Assembly: GCA_003116875.1 (NCBI GenBank)
Contig: BCKT01000005.1
Location: forward strand, 1,674,001-1,738,000
Reading direction: 5' to 3'
From: Takashimella koratensis
Taxonomy: Eukaryota; Basidiomycota; Tremellomycetes; Trichosporonales; Tetragoniomycetaceae
DNA: 64,000 nucleotides
Part shown: piece by piece, positions 32,671 through 44,374 of the stretch
How positions within the stretch are numbered: position 1 is the stretch's first letter
Layout of the letters: each line of letters starts with the position of its first letter
Notes under the pieces: generated by a model
What the model saw: the letters and a program-made list of their open reading frames with translations, nothing else
Told to the model about the DNA's origin: nothing
The model's database searches: none
Translations under genes and position numbers: made by a program

Positions 32671-32897
32671 GGCGTATGCTGTTGTCGACCAGGCGGAAGT
32701 CCTTGAAGGGTCGCTTACCAAGAACCAAGAATAGCCATGACGACTCGGGATTTAGGTGGGCAGAGCATATAAAGACTCGCAGTCTTAAAGTCAATCGCCG
32801 CCGTCAACATCTGTTCCCAGGCATCACTCGTCTGGCAGGACCGATACCACTGCGTTACCTACTGTGTATATACCCCGCGCCGATGTAGGTTGCAGCG

Positions 32898-34484
32898 ATG
32901 GCGTCGCGTATCACATCGTCAGAGTGGACCTTGGCGACTTTACCCCCCGAGGTCCTGTTAAACATTGCCGAGTTTGTCGACCACAAGTCGGGTCTCAGCC
33001 TCGCACAGACCTGTCGGGCGCTTCGACAGCCTGGGACCGCGGCTGCATGGCGTACCGTCTCGATTGATTCCAGATCAACCCGTTAGTTCTCGCTCAGCGC
33101 GTAGATAGAGCTCTATGGGAAGCTGTAGTCCTGTCCACTGACGTTTCTCCTACGTCAGGACTGTCGGAAACCATCCTCGAGGTATGCAAACGCCGTGGTG
33201 AGGCGCTATTACAGGCGGTCCGTGACGAGCCTCTGCTAGCAGAGTATATTCACACCCTCGTCCTCGATCTCACCTATGCTCCTGGAGAGCTCGTGATTCG
33301 CCTCTTACGTACCGTGGGGAAGAGCATGTCGTCCCTCGTTATCGAACTCGCCGACCTCAATCCAAGGATGCGAACCTTTGACGATGCGTACGACTTTTTC
33401 GGTCGAATCCAGATGGGTCTACCGAACCTACCCAATGTCCGTCATCTCACGATCCAAGCTCTGTGCCCGCAACATGTCGTCTCTCTCCTCCGGCGTCTTC
33501 CGGAACTCATCAGCTTAACCCTCCTACCGATGATCGGGTTCGAAAGGTTCACGGCGTCGATCACTCCTATCCCTGTCAATAACCTGCGGCGTTTCCGCTT
33601 TCTCGGCGATCACCAGAGACCACTTGTCGTCGATATCGTCCGTGCGGGTGCGAGCTTGCACGAGATCGAGCTTCAAGGTCGATTGACGAGTCAGATTCTG
33701 GACCGACCGATGATAGACGCCATCAGCAAGTCAATCAGCGTGCGAAGGCTGCGAGTGCCTTACGTTGACACCGTCGCCGCGGAGAACAACCTCTTGCCCC
33801 TCTCCGACAAAGTAGAGCACTGGCAACTGTCTACTACGCTCAAGGACAGAGGTGTATACGCGCCCTTGGCCCTGGAAGTAAGTCGACCGCCTATTGTTAA
33901 GCCAGAGCTGACGGAAACTTCAGAACATCTCGGTCCCACCATTCCCAGAGATGAAGCGACTGTCGCTGCTGTACAGCCGGTTCTGTGACCATCGCCGCTT
34001 GTGCGTCGCTCCGGAAGGATTCCGCGTGACGTGCGGACACGCAATCAAATATCTCGACAAGCTCAAACAAGCGCCCAGTCTCGAAGTCGTGGAGTACTTC
34101 TTCTCTATCGAAGGATTCCCAGATACAAGCCCCCACCCGACAATGTGGGCAGACCTAGGCCTTGAGGGGATGGTGGTTCGTTCGTACAAGCTCCCCGGGG
34201 ACGACGACTACTTCTACCACCTACGCGTCCACTCGACGATCGTGTTACCTAATCGCAAGGATGTCTCCGGGACTGAGCGGGACTGGATGGGGGTCTGGCA
34301 CGACTTTACAGATTGGCGCGGGAAGGTAGTTCCGAAGCATGTGTTGAAGCGATTATATGGTGAGGTCCTGGGCCAGTCAGAGGAGTGGTACGATGGAGGG
34401 AGGGATCTGAATCTGCCTCTGGCGGGATGGGAGATGCTGCAAGGGATCGGAGTGGGTTCAGTAAGATCAAGTGCTCATTTCTAG
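32898..34484 (+). CDS. F-box protein
   Basis: Three exons. Starts MASRITSSEWTLATLPPEVL; the F-box is LPPEVLLNIAEFVDHKSGLSLAQT followed by CRALRQ and AAWRTV (residues about 15-55), which would bind Skp1 in an SCF ubiquitin ligase. The first intron (GTTAGT donor, GTCAG acceptor) joins STR to LSETILEV; the second (GTAAGT) joins LALE to NISVPPFPEM. The rest, about 430 residues, has leucine-rich-like helices (NVRHLTIQAL, ELISLTLLPM) without clear repeat units. Substrate unknown. The stop is at 34482-34484, convergent with ALG12. Confidence 0.8.
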
Positions 34485-34538
34485 TTGTTGTTGTATGGGT
34501 AGGGAGCATCCTTTGTATCTTTTGTTCTATGACATCTA

Positions 34539-36490
34539 TCACGACGACATTACTGCGAGCTTTGTACCGAACTGCAGGTGAACGTATGGCCACTCTTTCA
34601 TCAATTTGACGCCTTTGAAACCATCAACCTCAGCAGCTAACTTCCACCCATCCGCTTGGAAGGTTACCCAGTCGTCTGTGACTGCCCACTTGACGTTCTC
34701 ACTTCGGAGCCACTCTGGGGACGCCCACGGAGTTGAACACGCTGAGTGAGCTGACTCTGGACGGAGGTAAGAGCCATGGCCTTTGTATTCAGGGATCGCA
34801 GAAAACATCGCCCTATGAAGTGACGTGTCTGAACCCTCGATTGTGTTTGGCAAGGTGAAAAGAGTGACTCCCGAATGCAAAGCGGCAGCGGGAAGCCAAA
34901 CGGTCTCTGATATATCAGCAACACAGAAAGGCAATGTGGCCTACCATTGAGAGACACGAGATGTTCTGATTGTATGATGACTTGACCACAGGGGTAGTTG
35001 TACCGGCTGACCATAGTCATGAACGTCGTTGCTGACGCCTGAAGTAGTAGAAGAGTGATGAGACATAGTCTCACGAGACGCGTTCGGACGGTCCAGGTCC
35101 ATCTGAGCCGATAAGAGTTTTGCTCAGAAGAACGATTGGAAACGTTCACTCACAGCTGGCAAGCGACACGAGCGGCGAGAATGTTGAGCAATGGTACCAC
35201 GTAGACGACAAAACGCCATTCCTGGAAAGTTAGTGTATCATCGTTATCGACGACACTCACTTTATGCCCAACAAGGCTCAGGGTAGCTACCATCGCCGCT
35301 GCCGGAGCTACCAGCATCGCCGTAACACGATCGCGAGGTGCAAACAGCGCCAGAGGTCCAGAGGCCATGAGGAGTTTCACGACTGCGGGTAGGTACGACC
35401 ACGCCGGGCTTGTTCCCCACTCCGACGACTTCCCTTGGACGATGTTGAACACTGCAGAGGAGAGTTCTGGCCACCAGGTGTATGCGAATCCTGGGTTCCC
35501 TCGCAAAGTGGAGAGGTAGAATTGATCGATAGTCGCGGTCATGGCGAGTGCAATCACTCCGCCGATAAAGCCGTAAAGTACAACGTTCCGAGCTCGAGAA
35601 TTGTCAAAAGCGATTGAAAGCAGTGCGAAAGCGAGTACGAGTGGCGCCAACTCCAAACGAATCATAGTGGTTGTGAAGCTCAAAAGCGCGAACGGCCAGG
35701 TCATTTTGCCTCGTAGAACGCCCCCGAAGGCAAACATGACTGTGTTTGTCAGCTGTGTTGCAAGAGATTTCTCACCCAACGGAAGAGCCAGAAAGTTTGG
35801 AAGTGTTCTCCCCGCGTAATACGGGATGTGAAATTGTGTAACACCGAGCAATGTGAACCACCAAGCGTTCCTGAGTCCGTATAGCATGGTGATCGTGTTT
35901 GCCAAGTACCAGTGGCTCAAAGAGTACATGGCTGCTAGACACACTCGAACTGTGCTCGTCAGTATAGTAGCGAGATTGTTGTTGACAACTTACCGAGTAT
36001 CTGAACATCAAGAGGTGTACGAATGTCACCTAAGAACTTGCTGAGAAACGCAAAGGGATACGCCACGACAGATAATGCCAGAGCTGGAATGAGGGAACGA
36101 GCTACTGCTCCAGGATACACAATGTTGTCAAACTGGGCGGGTTAGAGACTTGACGATGATCTGTCCGCAGAGTCACGCACTCACAGTCGCCGGCGAGCTA
36201 CCAACAAGAAAATCGTACACCGCATGAAGTGCAGGGGTCTCCTCGACTTTAGTGTAAGGCGCTACAAAGATGTCAATGGTGGTGACGACGAGTGGGAGCA
36301 GGAAGTGGCCGATGTTTTCAAAGTCTACAACTCTAGACTGTCTCGAGATGGATGAACTATGTGATGTGAAAGCGGGAAGAGTGTCGATCAGTGATATGTA
36401 TTGAGTCGTCCATGTGCCTGAGGAGGTTGTGTTGACTTTGGATCGACGTTGTCTCAGATTTGACGCCTGCAGTGTGATCCTCATGTTCAA
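34539..36490 (-). CDS. ALG12: ALG12-type dolichyl-P-mannose alpha-1,6-mannosyltransferase (GT22)
   Basis: ER membrane enzyme adding the eighth mannose to the lipid-linked N-glycan precursor. N-terminal lumenal motif APYTKVEETP (family: YTKVEES), then after an intron FDNIVYPGAVARSLIPAL, then a multi-TM region with QFHIPYYAGRTLPNFLALPL and the family signature around FQEWRFVVYVVPLLN. The C-terminal exon (ETVWLPAAALHSGVTLF to LAVMSS) forms the lumenal end. Length about 560 residues over several exons. The 5' start is less certain: Met at 36490 or 36484, since about 70 hydrophilic residues precede the first TM. Confidence 0.85.
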
Positions 36491-36901
36491 GAGTAGTCAG
36501 CTCCCTACAAAGTGGGAGACGTTGAGTGTTGTTGAAGCTGTCTGCTGCGAAGACAACCTGTCTGAGCGCAGGCAATACCTCATACATGGGAATCTTGGCA
36601 TTCGCCTCCACTCAAAGGAAACTCCTTTGTAGGACGCCACCCAGGCAGACCAAGGAGATCGAGCTATTGTGTAAAGAAAAGATCCGTATCGTGAATCGAA
36701 GCACCTCTAGCCGATCTCTGGAAGAGACAATGAGACAGAGATGATGACACAAAGGCAGGGAATGGAAAAAGTCTCGAGCTCTACACCTTTCATACGACCC
36801 CCCGCTAGTGAACACTCCTTTATGGGGAATTCACACGGCTGGTACATTTCAACAAAGGTGGAATTTCTTGATCACTGCTGTCCTTACACTCCTTGACCTC
36901 T
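36491..36901. other. Gap between ALG12 start and the Ser/Pro-rich gene
   Basis: 411 bp, ALG12 promoter and 3' flank of the next minus-strand gene. No gene or motif recognised. Confidence 0.4.
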
Positions 36902-38284
36902 CTATTCTCCCTGACCCCCGGATTGCCACCATGTTCCTCCTTCCATCTGATTCAACCGAGGAGGCCGAGCAATGATCCATCGGGGTCCCTCGGGCTCGGG
37001 CGAAAGTGGGATGGCCTCGCTCGTCCATGGTACACCGTACGTCCGCATCAATGGTCCCTCGCGATCGACGGGTGGCATGTTTCGTACGCCCTTCGGGTAC
37101 CCGGGCGGGATGTAAACTTGCTGTAAGGGCGCACCGCTTCCCGGGGACAGCAGAGTGGATGGTCGGTCGTAGCGCGGGGGAACTGCAGCGGCGGGGTGTG
37201 CAGTGTACCGGTCGTATCCCTCGGTCGATAACGGCGAGATGTATCCTTGCGGAGCGTCCCGAGCTATCGCACTCGAGGTCAAACCGTCGTCTTCATCCGT
37301 GTTAGAGCCAGCCATGAAGTCCATTGTCGAGCCGGGAGGGGGTACGCTAGCCTTCTCTGGGTTGGATAGATGGCGAGTTCGAGCAGCATTATTGGATGGA
37401 GTGGGTGGAGAAGACTGGAGCGGCTCGTGGGTGTGTCGACGGCTGAGGGAAGGGCGCGTGGGTTCGGGTGGTGACTCTCGTCTTGTGGTTGGCTTGACGG
37501 TCGGCTTGTAATATGAACTGGCGGTGGAAGGGGGCTTGGTGGAGACCGATTTTGTTCGAGCGCGATCGAGAGGGACTGGAGTGGGAGCAGGATCCGGTAG
37601 GCTCTCGGCACGTGGTCGGTGTACGGTCCGTTGGTTAACAGAGTGATAGTCTGCCTCTGGTTCGAGCGGTTTCGGCGCGCCTGCTTGTTTTTCCCAAAAG
37701 TCTCCAGGCCAATACCCTCTCCCGTAATGGAACATGCGTGCGGAAGACATCGGTGGTGAGACTGGGGTGAGAGACGGCGTTAGTCTTGGGAGCTTGGGCG
37801 GGGAGACGCTGCCACCGTTCACGGAGATAGGTGGGTCAGAGTTGGTTGATTGGGTGAGGGTAGGGGCGTGCCAGCCCGGGTGGCCAGTGGATGCTCTGGT
37901 TCGAAGGGCGAAAGAGCGCTGAGGGGTGAGATGGATGGGGAAGAGGGGAGAGGTGATACCGTACGACTGGACAGTAGGTGGAGAGGAGGCCCCGGGGACA
38001 GGGTTGGTCATTTGCGCAGCGGAGGCGATCGGGTGAGAGGAAGGTCGCCATGAACCTCCTCGAGAGAGGGTGGGAATGTGACCCGCCATGTACGCGTCGG
38101 CGTCAATGGGCATCGTCAGTGGATGGGAGGGGATGGGAGGTGGATGAGAGTCGTTGTTGTGGTGACCGCTGAAAGAGCTTGTCGAGAGACGGTGACGCTC
38201 GGGGTGGTCAAGATTGGTCGATCGAGGAAAAGGGTTGGAGTGGGGAGATGAGGTGGAGAGGAGGGGCCGCTTGTCAGTATCCAT
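36902..38284 (-). CDS. Disordered Ser/Pro-rich protein of unknown function
   Basis: Single exon, 460 residues, starting MDTDKRPLLSTSSPHSNPFP. Almost the whole sequence is Ser, Pro, Thr and His rich with many S/T-P pairs (possible proline-directed kinase sites). The only denser segment is ARMFHYGRGYWPGDFWEKQA in the middle, and the C-terminus has aromatic PRWIIARPPRLNQMEGGTWW. No signal peptide or membrane span. Not recognised. Coding status is supported by the long open frame that ends normally and by the absence of an equally good competitor. Confidence 0.65.
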   Translation of the reverse strand: MDTDKRPLLSTSSPHSNPFPRSTNLDHPERHRLSTSSFSGHHNNDSHPPPIPSHPLTMPIDADAYMAGHIPTLSRGGSWRPSSHPIASAAQMTNPVPGASSPPTVQSYGITSPLFPIHLTPQRSFALRTRASTGHPGWHAPTLTQSTNSDPPISVNGGSVSPPKLPRLTPSLTPVSPPMSSARMFHYGRGYWPGDFWEKQAGAPKPLEPEADYHSVNQRTVHRPRAESLPDPAPTPVPLDRARTKSVSTKPPSTASSYYKPTVKPTTRRESPPEPTRPSLSRRHTHEPLQSSPPTPSNNAARTRHLSNPEKASVPPPGSTMDFMAGSNTDEDDGLTSSAIARDAPQGYISPLSTEGYDRYTAHPAAAVPPRYDRPSTLLSPGSGAPLQQVYIPPGYPKGVRNMPPVDREGPLMRTYGVPWTSEAIPLSPEPEGPRWIIARPPRLNQMEGGTWWQSGGQGE

Positions 38285-38951
38285 CTCGTGCTTATCAGTG
38301 AGTGGTCGTTATCAACTCGTCAAACCGATAGCTTATCAGCAAGTCTTGCGTGGTAGAGTAGTGACCATGGCGACAGATAAGAGCATCAAAGGAGACTCAG
38401 CGCGCCGTCCATAGCGCCATGGAGGTGGGATGTCGCGTAATCATCCCTTCCTTTGACTCGGGCGCAAGCGCAAAGCCGAGGCGTTGGCCGGACCACGACC
38501 ATCAGCGGCGGAGCTAGCGTAAGCCCCGCGTCAAAGGATGTCTGGGCTCTGATCGTCGGCGAGTGTGACATGTGAACTGGACTGAGACATGAAGCACAAC
38601 AAGTCATCGGAGTCTGTCAGAGCCGTGTGAGAAACAAACACGCTCATTTGCTTTCTTCGTCCGCCCTTCTGGTCCGTGAGTTTCAGCCAGGCGGACATGC
38701 GCGTCGCGATGCTTCACCCCGGCTGGCCGCGGGCGATTTTTAGGCTCTGTTAAACTCGGGAAAAACCTGTCCCCCGAGCCAAGAAAGACTGGGGATCGGG
38801 CCGACACCCGCACCGAGCGCTGTAGCCGGGAACCGTCAAATCCCGTAGGGGGTAAAACAGTTCGGTAAGTCGGAACGACCCCACAGAGTCGGTAGAGTCA
38901 GCCTACTGAGAAGCGGTTATCAGTACCACACCATCGCTCATTCATCTTACC
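38285..38951. promoter_or_regulatory. Divergent promoter, Ser/Pro-rich gene (-) and dehydratase (+)
   Basis: 667 bp with no gene. Contains CTCGGG/CCCGAG words around 38753-38777. No TATA-like element that I would trust. Confidence 0.4.
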
Positions 38952-41080
38952 ATGGCTCCTTACTGCGACGACTGTACTTGCGGACGCCGCGAGGCTGAGC
39001 AAGACCAAGCTGAAGTCATCGCCCAGAACGGCGCTCGATCGTTCACGGCCCCGTCAAACTACGTCGAGCCCACCGAGGGCATCGAGCCAGCCGTTCCTCT
39101 TCGTTCCAAGCAATGGTTCAACAACCCAGGTGACCGTGAGTCAGAGTATACCCAACATTTGCTGACCTCAGACATGGTCGGCGCCTACGTTGAGCGTTAC
39201 CTGAATGGTGGCCGCACCCTTGCCGAGCTCGCCGAGAAGCGCAAGCCCGTTATTGGTATCGCCCAGACCGGCTCCGACCTTGCCCCCTGTAACAGTCACC
39301 ACGTTGAGCTTGCCAAACGCATCCGAGATGGTATCATCGCTGCCGGTGGCACTCCACTCGAGTTCCCTTGTCACCCTATCCAAGAGACGGGCAAGCGCCC
39401 GACAGCTAGCTTGGACCGTAACTTGTCCTACTTGGGGCTGGTTGAGATCCTCATTGGATACCCTCTGGACGGTGTTGTCCTTCTCACGGGATGTGACAAG
39501 ACGTGAGTCGTGTTGCCAAAGTTGATGCTAACATCGCCAGAACCCCCGCGTTGCTCATGGCTGCTGCAACTGTGAACATCCCAGCGATCTGCATGGTGAG
39601 ATCACGTGCTTTATACTCCGCTAACCGTCCAGAACGTTGGCCCTATGCTCAACGGCTACGTCGGCAGGAGGCTCGTTGGCTCTGGCACTGTCCTCTGGGA
39701 TGCCCGTGCCGAATTGGCCGCGGGTAACATTACAGAGGATGAATTCCTGAGGCAAACCGCCGTTTCGGCGCCAAGGTGAGCTCCATTTGTGACGTGTGCT
39801 AATTCGTATCAGTCTGGGTCACTGCAACACCATGGGTACCGCCTCCACCATGAATGCGCTGGCAGAAGCCCTTGGTATGGCTCTCCCAGGTTCTGCTTCC
39901 ATTCCGGCTGTCTATCGTGAACGTGGAGCTTGCGCCTATGCTACCGGGCAACGTATCGTTGAGCTCGTTCGGGAGGATCTCAAGCCCTCGGAAATCATGA
40001 CCAGAGCCGCCTTTGAAAATGCCATCGCATGTTGTGCCGCTATTGGTGGTTCTACAAATGCCCCTATCCACCTCAACGCCGTTGCCAAGCACATTGGCGT
40101 CAAGCTCGACTGTGACGACTGGGAGCGTGTCGGCTACCACCTCCCTCTCTTGGTCAACATCAAGCCCGCAGGAGAGTACCTCTGTGAAGAGTACCACCGT
40201 GCAGGAGGCCTGCCAGGTATGTACAGTATCTTATTACCGCTAACAGTTAGCCATCGTCGCCGAGTTGCTTGAGAAAGGCAAGTTGCCCCACCCTGACGCA
40301 CTCACCGTCACCGGCCGCTCTATTGCCGACAACTGTCGAGGCGACTTTTCCCAAGATCGACGCGTCATTCTTCCCTTCGACAAGCCAATGAAGACGGACG
40401 CCGGTTTCCTCAACCTCAAGGGATCTCTGTTCGACAGCGCCATCATGAAAACATCCGTCATCTCTGCCGATTTCCAGAAACAGTACTTATCCAACCCGCA
40501 AGATCCGATGGCGTTTGAGGGACCGGTCGCCGTGTTCGACGGACCCGAGGATTACAATCACCGTATCGAGAACGAGCCATCTATCCAACCAGGGACCATC
40601 CTGATCATGCGTGGTGCCGGACCTGTCGGGTACCCTGGCGCTGCCGAGGTGGTTAACATGATTCCTCCTGGTGCGTTGTTTCTTGTAAAGGTAACACTGA
40701 CGGCCACAGGGCGACTCATCAAGCAGGGTATCGAGCTCCCCTGCATCGGTGACGGACGCCAGTCTGGAACTTCAGGCTCACCTTCTATCCTGAACGCCTC
40801 GCCAGAAGCTGCTACCGGCGGTATGCTGGGCTACCTCAAAGACGGCGACCGCATTCGAATCGACCTCTTGAAGCGAACGGCCGATGTCCTTTCATCCGCG
40901 GCTGAGATCGAAGCGAGGAAGAAGGAGATGGGGGCCTTCAAGTACCCGGCGCACCAAACTCCCTGGCAGGAAATCTACCGCAACCAGGTTAGTGAACTCA
41001 GTGAGGGCATGGTCTTGAAAGATGCCGTCAAATACCAGAGGCTGGCCCAGACCGTTGGCGTCGGCAGGGCGAACCACTAA
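38952..41080 (+). CDS. IlvD/Edd-family dehydratase, probably acting on a sugar acid
   Basis: Iron-sulfur dehydratase. About six exons, roughly 600 residues. The cluster cysteines are in [26 protein letters not shown] and [12 protein letters not shown]; the C-terminal half has [15 protein letters not shown] and [16 protein letters not shown]. The GCDKTTPA form, the lack of a mitochondrial presequence (start [16 protein letters not shown]) and the C-terminus are closer to pentonate/hexonate dehydratases than to Ilv3 of valine synthesis. The next gene is a FucP-like sugar transporter in the same orientation, which supports sugar-acid catabolism. The exact substrate cannot be read from sequence. 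Confidence 0.88.
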
Positions 41081-41820
41081 GCCTCTGCCCTAGTTTTCAT
41101 GCACCAATTCAAATCTTGCGGAGCGAGGTTCCTACCCCCACAGGGGTGGGATGGGTCTTCTGACGTATGTAAGCGTTCGCGGGAAGGATTGTGGGACCCC
41201 AGGGCGTACGTGCTGTCAGGATACTTTTACGATTGTTCCGGGCTGCCTCCGCGTGTTGCTGCTAGTATGACTCCCGTGCTGGTGCCTTGTGCGGAGAGTT
41301 CGCATCCAGGACGTTTTTGGGTCCTCTGTGGTCACTTTTAACGAACATGTGGCCACTTTTAGCGCCAGGGATTGGCAATTGATCGAGGGATTTGGCATAA
41401 ATCGCGGCAAGCGACCTGCCCGCTGACATTTACAAGCGACTTACCGTCTCCAACGGCAACTCCGCGCACTGTCGTAGGCTGATCTACAGGAACATATATC
41501 CGGAAACTGGATCTAAATCGGGACGCTAAGCGAGTGTCGACGCCCCCGTGTACGTGATGGTATGCGGCATCAGCCCCAAGGTCGCATGTCTGTCAGTTCC
41601 GGCGGCATATTCTGGGAAGCCCTAGCGGGGCTCAATTCCCAATACTCGTCCCACAAACCTAGATCACGGGGCATTCGACCTGCCCCAAAGATCTGCTGAC
41701 TGCCGTGCGCGCCTCCACAGGCCCCTCGATCGGGGGGGGGTATAAAAGGTCGCCTCCATCGAGTCGCTTCTCTTGTCAAGCATCAGCTTTCTCTCTTCTA
41801 TCACTACTACTCGAAACAAC
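41081..41820. promoter_or_regulatory. Promoter of the FucP-like transporter
   Basis: 740 bp. Near the 3' end a G9 run (41732-41740) abuts TATAAAAG (41741-41748), a strong TATA box 80 bp before the ATG. No gene seen. Confidence 0.55.
41741..41748 (+). promoter_or_regulatory. TATA box of the FucP-like transporter
   Basis: TATAAAAG 80 bp upstream of the ATG at 41821, directly after a run of nine G. One of the best core promoter matches in the window, consistent with an inducible gene. Confidence 0.65.
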
Positions 41821-43524
41821 ATGGCAGGCGGCGCAACTGTTGCTGGTGGCTCTGGCGGAAACCCGATCCGCGATGGCTTTGTTCAGAGGATGTATCGTGA
41901 GTGGCATCAGAACGATGACGTGAAGCAGAAGCTCACTCAGTACAACAGTTTGGGCCTTCATCCTCGTCACCTCTCTCTTCTTCCTCTGGGGCTTCGCCTA
42001 CGGACTCCTCGATGTCCTCAACAAGCACTTCCAACAGGTTCTCAACATCACCAAGCTCCAGTCCACCGGTCTCCAGGTCGCTTACTTCGGTATCGGTTAC
42101 TTTGGTGAGCAGCTTCATACTTTCAGTCAAACTCTGGCTAATCCTTCCTAGCGTACTCCCCCGTCGCCGGCGAGGTCTTGAAACGTCGCGGTTACAAGTT
42201 CACCATCATCATGGGCCTGAGTGTGAGTTTGATTAGTGTGTTAGTGACCAAATTGACCCCTCGCAGCTCTACAGTCTCGGTGCCATCCTCTTCTGGCCGG
42301 TCGCCAAGTTCTCCGCCACGTCCAACCCACACGCCATCTTTGGAGGGTTTGTGGTTTGCACTGCGGTTATTGCGTGCGGCCTTGCCACTCTCGAAGTCGC
42401 TGCCAACTCTTACGTCTCGGTCATGCCCCCTCACAACGTCGCCAACTTCCGCCTCCAGTTCTCTCAGTCCTTCAACGGTGTCGCCTCTTTCTCGGGCCCA
42501 TTGATTGCGTCCAAATACTTCTTCACCGGCGAGAACTCGAACAACCTCGACAACGTCCAGTGGGTTTATCTCGCCGTCTCGGGTATGGGTGTCGCAGTCG
42601 CCCTTGCCTTCTTCTTTACCAAGCTTCCTGAGGTCTCAGAGGAGCAACTTCAGATGGAGGCTGAGGCTTTGGCCGAGACGACTGGTCACGGCGATGCCGC
42701 TGCCCTTCAGCCGTTCTGGAAGCAGACTCGCGCCATCACTGGCTTCGTCGCTCAGTTCCTTTATGTCGGTGCCCAGGTCACCATCGGTTCCTTCTTCCTC
42801 AACTACTCTGCCGAGAACGCCGACATCCCAGACGACCGAGGATCGCAACTGCTCTCGTACGGTTTGATCACCTTCACTGTGGCTCGATTCGTAAGTTGAT
42901 GTTTTTGACCATGAGCTCACCTTTTCAGATTGGAACGGCTTTGTTGGCTGTCTTCCAAGCACCTGTATTGCTCGGCGTCTACGCCTTCGCTGCTTGTGTC
43001 GTCGCCATTCTGATCGGTACTCTGCACGGAATGGCCGGTGTCGCCTGCCTCATCGTCATCATGTTCTTCGAGTCGATCATGTACCCGTGCATCTTCGTAT
43101 TGGGCACCACCGGTCTCGGACGACACACTCGACGAGCATCTGCGTTGTTGGTCATGGGTGTTTCGTGAGTTGTCACATTCATGTTTTTTGCACTGTGCTA
43201 ACAAAAATCAGTGGCGGTGCCGTCTTCCCCCCGATCCAGGGTGCCATTGCCGATAAGTTCACCACCCGTACCTCCTACTACCTCGTCGTGCCTTGCTTTG
43301 CCTACATCTGTCTCTGGGCCCTTTGGGTCTGGAACAAAGACGGCCGCAAGGTGCTTGCCAACACGGGTGGTGCCATTGAAAGGGACGTCGAGCGCCGCAT
43401 CTCCATGTCTGAGGGCGTGCCTCCTGCGGGAGCTGTCAATGTCCTTGGCTATCAGCCGGAGGCCGGGCCGTCGGCCGAGCTGGACGACAAGTATGCTCCT
43501 GAGGACCAGATCGAGAAGGTGTAA
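41821..43524 (+). CDS. MFS sugar transporter, FucP/FHS family
   Basis: Proton-coupled hexose/deoxyhexose importer of the plasma membrane. Exon 1 (41821-41896) encodes MAGGATVAGGSGGNPIRDGF; a phase-1 intron joins it to TM1, WAFILVTSLFFLWGFAYGLL followed by DVLNKHFQ, the signature of fucose-galactose-hexose permeases. Conserved features follow: GYKFTIIMGLS, CGLATLEVAANSYVSVM, SFNGVASFSGPLIAS, SIMYPCIFVLGTTGLGRHT and GGAVFPPIQG. Twelve membrane segments; hydrophilic C-terminal tail ends APEDQIEKV. Next to the sugar-acid dehydratase, it probably imports the sugar that the enzyme's pathway consumes. Confidence 0.9.
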
Positions 43525-44374
43525 ACTCAGAATCATGTAGTGAAAAAGGGCTGGTAATAATAGTTTCTCAAATGCAAAGCGAATGCTTGGTACAGGTCAT
43601 GGCTGAGTGGGGAGGTGACCCTCGAACTGCGTTGCCAAGAACAAGGAGGGGGAGTGAGAAAGTGGAGTTTGCGTCCAACTGAACCGCAGTCTCTCAGTAT
43701 TAGCTCCAACACGGGTACGTAAAGTGACCAACGTGTGTCCACATTGCTTGGCATGTTTTTGGGGTTCTACTTCGGGTCTATCAGATACTGGCCGGTGGTG
43801 GGACGTCTTGCGTGGTTTGTACAAACCGGCAATGACGGGGTACACTGGGGTCCCGAGTTCCAGTGCTAAGGTGGATATGACGATTTGCTTGAACGTGCGT
43901 GAAAGCGCGAATAGAAAGACGATCTGCCGCTGCCAAGCTTCTCAGATCGAGACTTTGCGTAGGCACCCCGGTGAGCGATTCTCGATTCAGGAACGGATTT
44001 TCTTGGCATCGAGCTGCTGGGAGGCCGATCTCAGTCTTTCTGATCATTCACGTGACTTGGCTCTCGCCATCTGCATGGCGAGCAAACCGTTAGTCTTGGC
44101 ACCAGCATTCGACCTAGCTGCAATCATGCTTCCTCTCTCTTAGTACGTATCTCTATCACACACGTTCTTTCGAGATGAGTGTGGAGATGGAGCAACGTTG
44201 GCCTCGACCTCTCTGGAACGGTCGCCATGTTGCTCGACCTGGAAATGATCAAAGTGCGCAGGGCAAAGACGAGCATAGATTTACCAGAGTCCAAACTCTG
44301 TTCGGCGCTACAAAAAGAGACCACCACAGCGCTCCTATTCAGCGAGGATCCCCACTTCAAGACGAATACGAACA
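43525..44374. other. Gap before the alkaline phosphatase gene
   Basis: 850 bp with several weak open frames (43724-44143 + being the longest) but no domain, no consistent splice pattern and no homology visible. I take it as 3' flank plus promoter. Confidence 0.45.

Noticed and set aside
32709..32719. GGTCGCTTACC as a further cluster motif site
   Set aside because: Shares only TCGCTTA with the cluster element, sits far from the cluster in the DUF1348/F-box region, and lacks the CGATCG core.
41520..41540. CTAAGCGAGTG upstream of the FucP-like gene as a motif site
   Set aside because: Reverse strand reads ACTCGCTTAG, which lacks the GATC core; treated as chance similarity.
43724..44143. 139-residue plus-strand open frame upstream of the phosphatase
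   Set aside because: No recognisable domain or splice partners; composition like the surrounding non-coding DNA.
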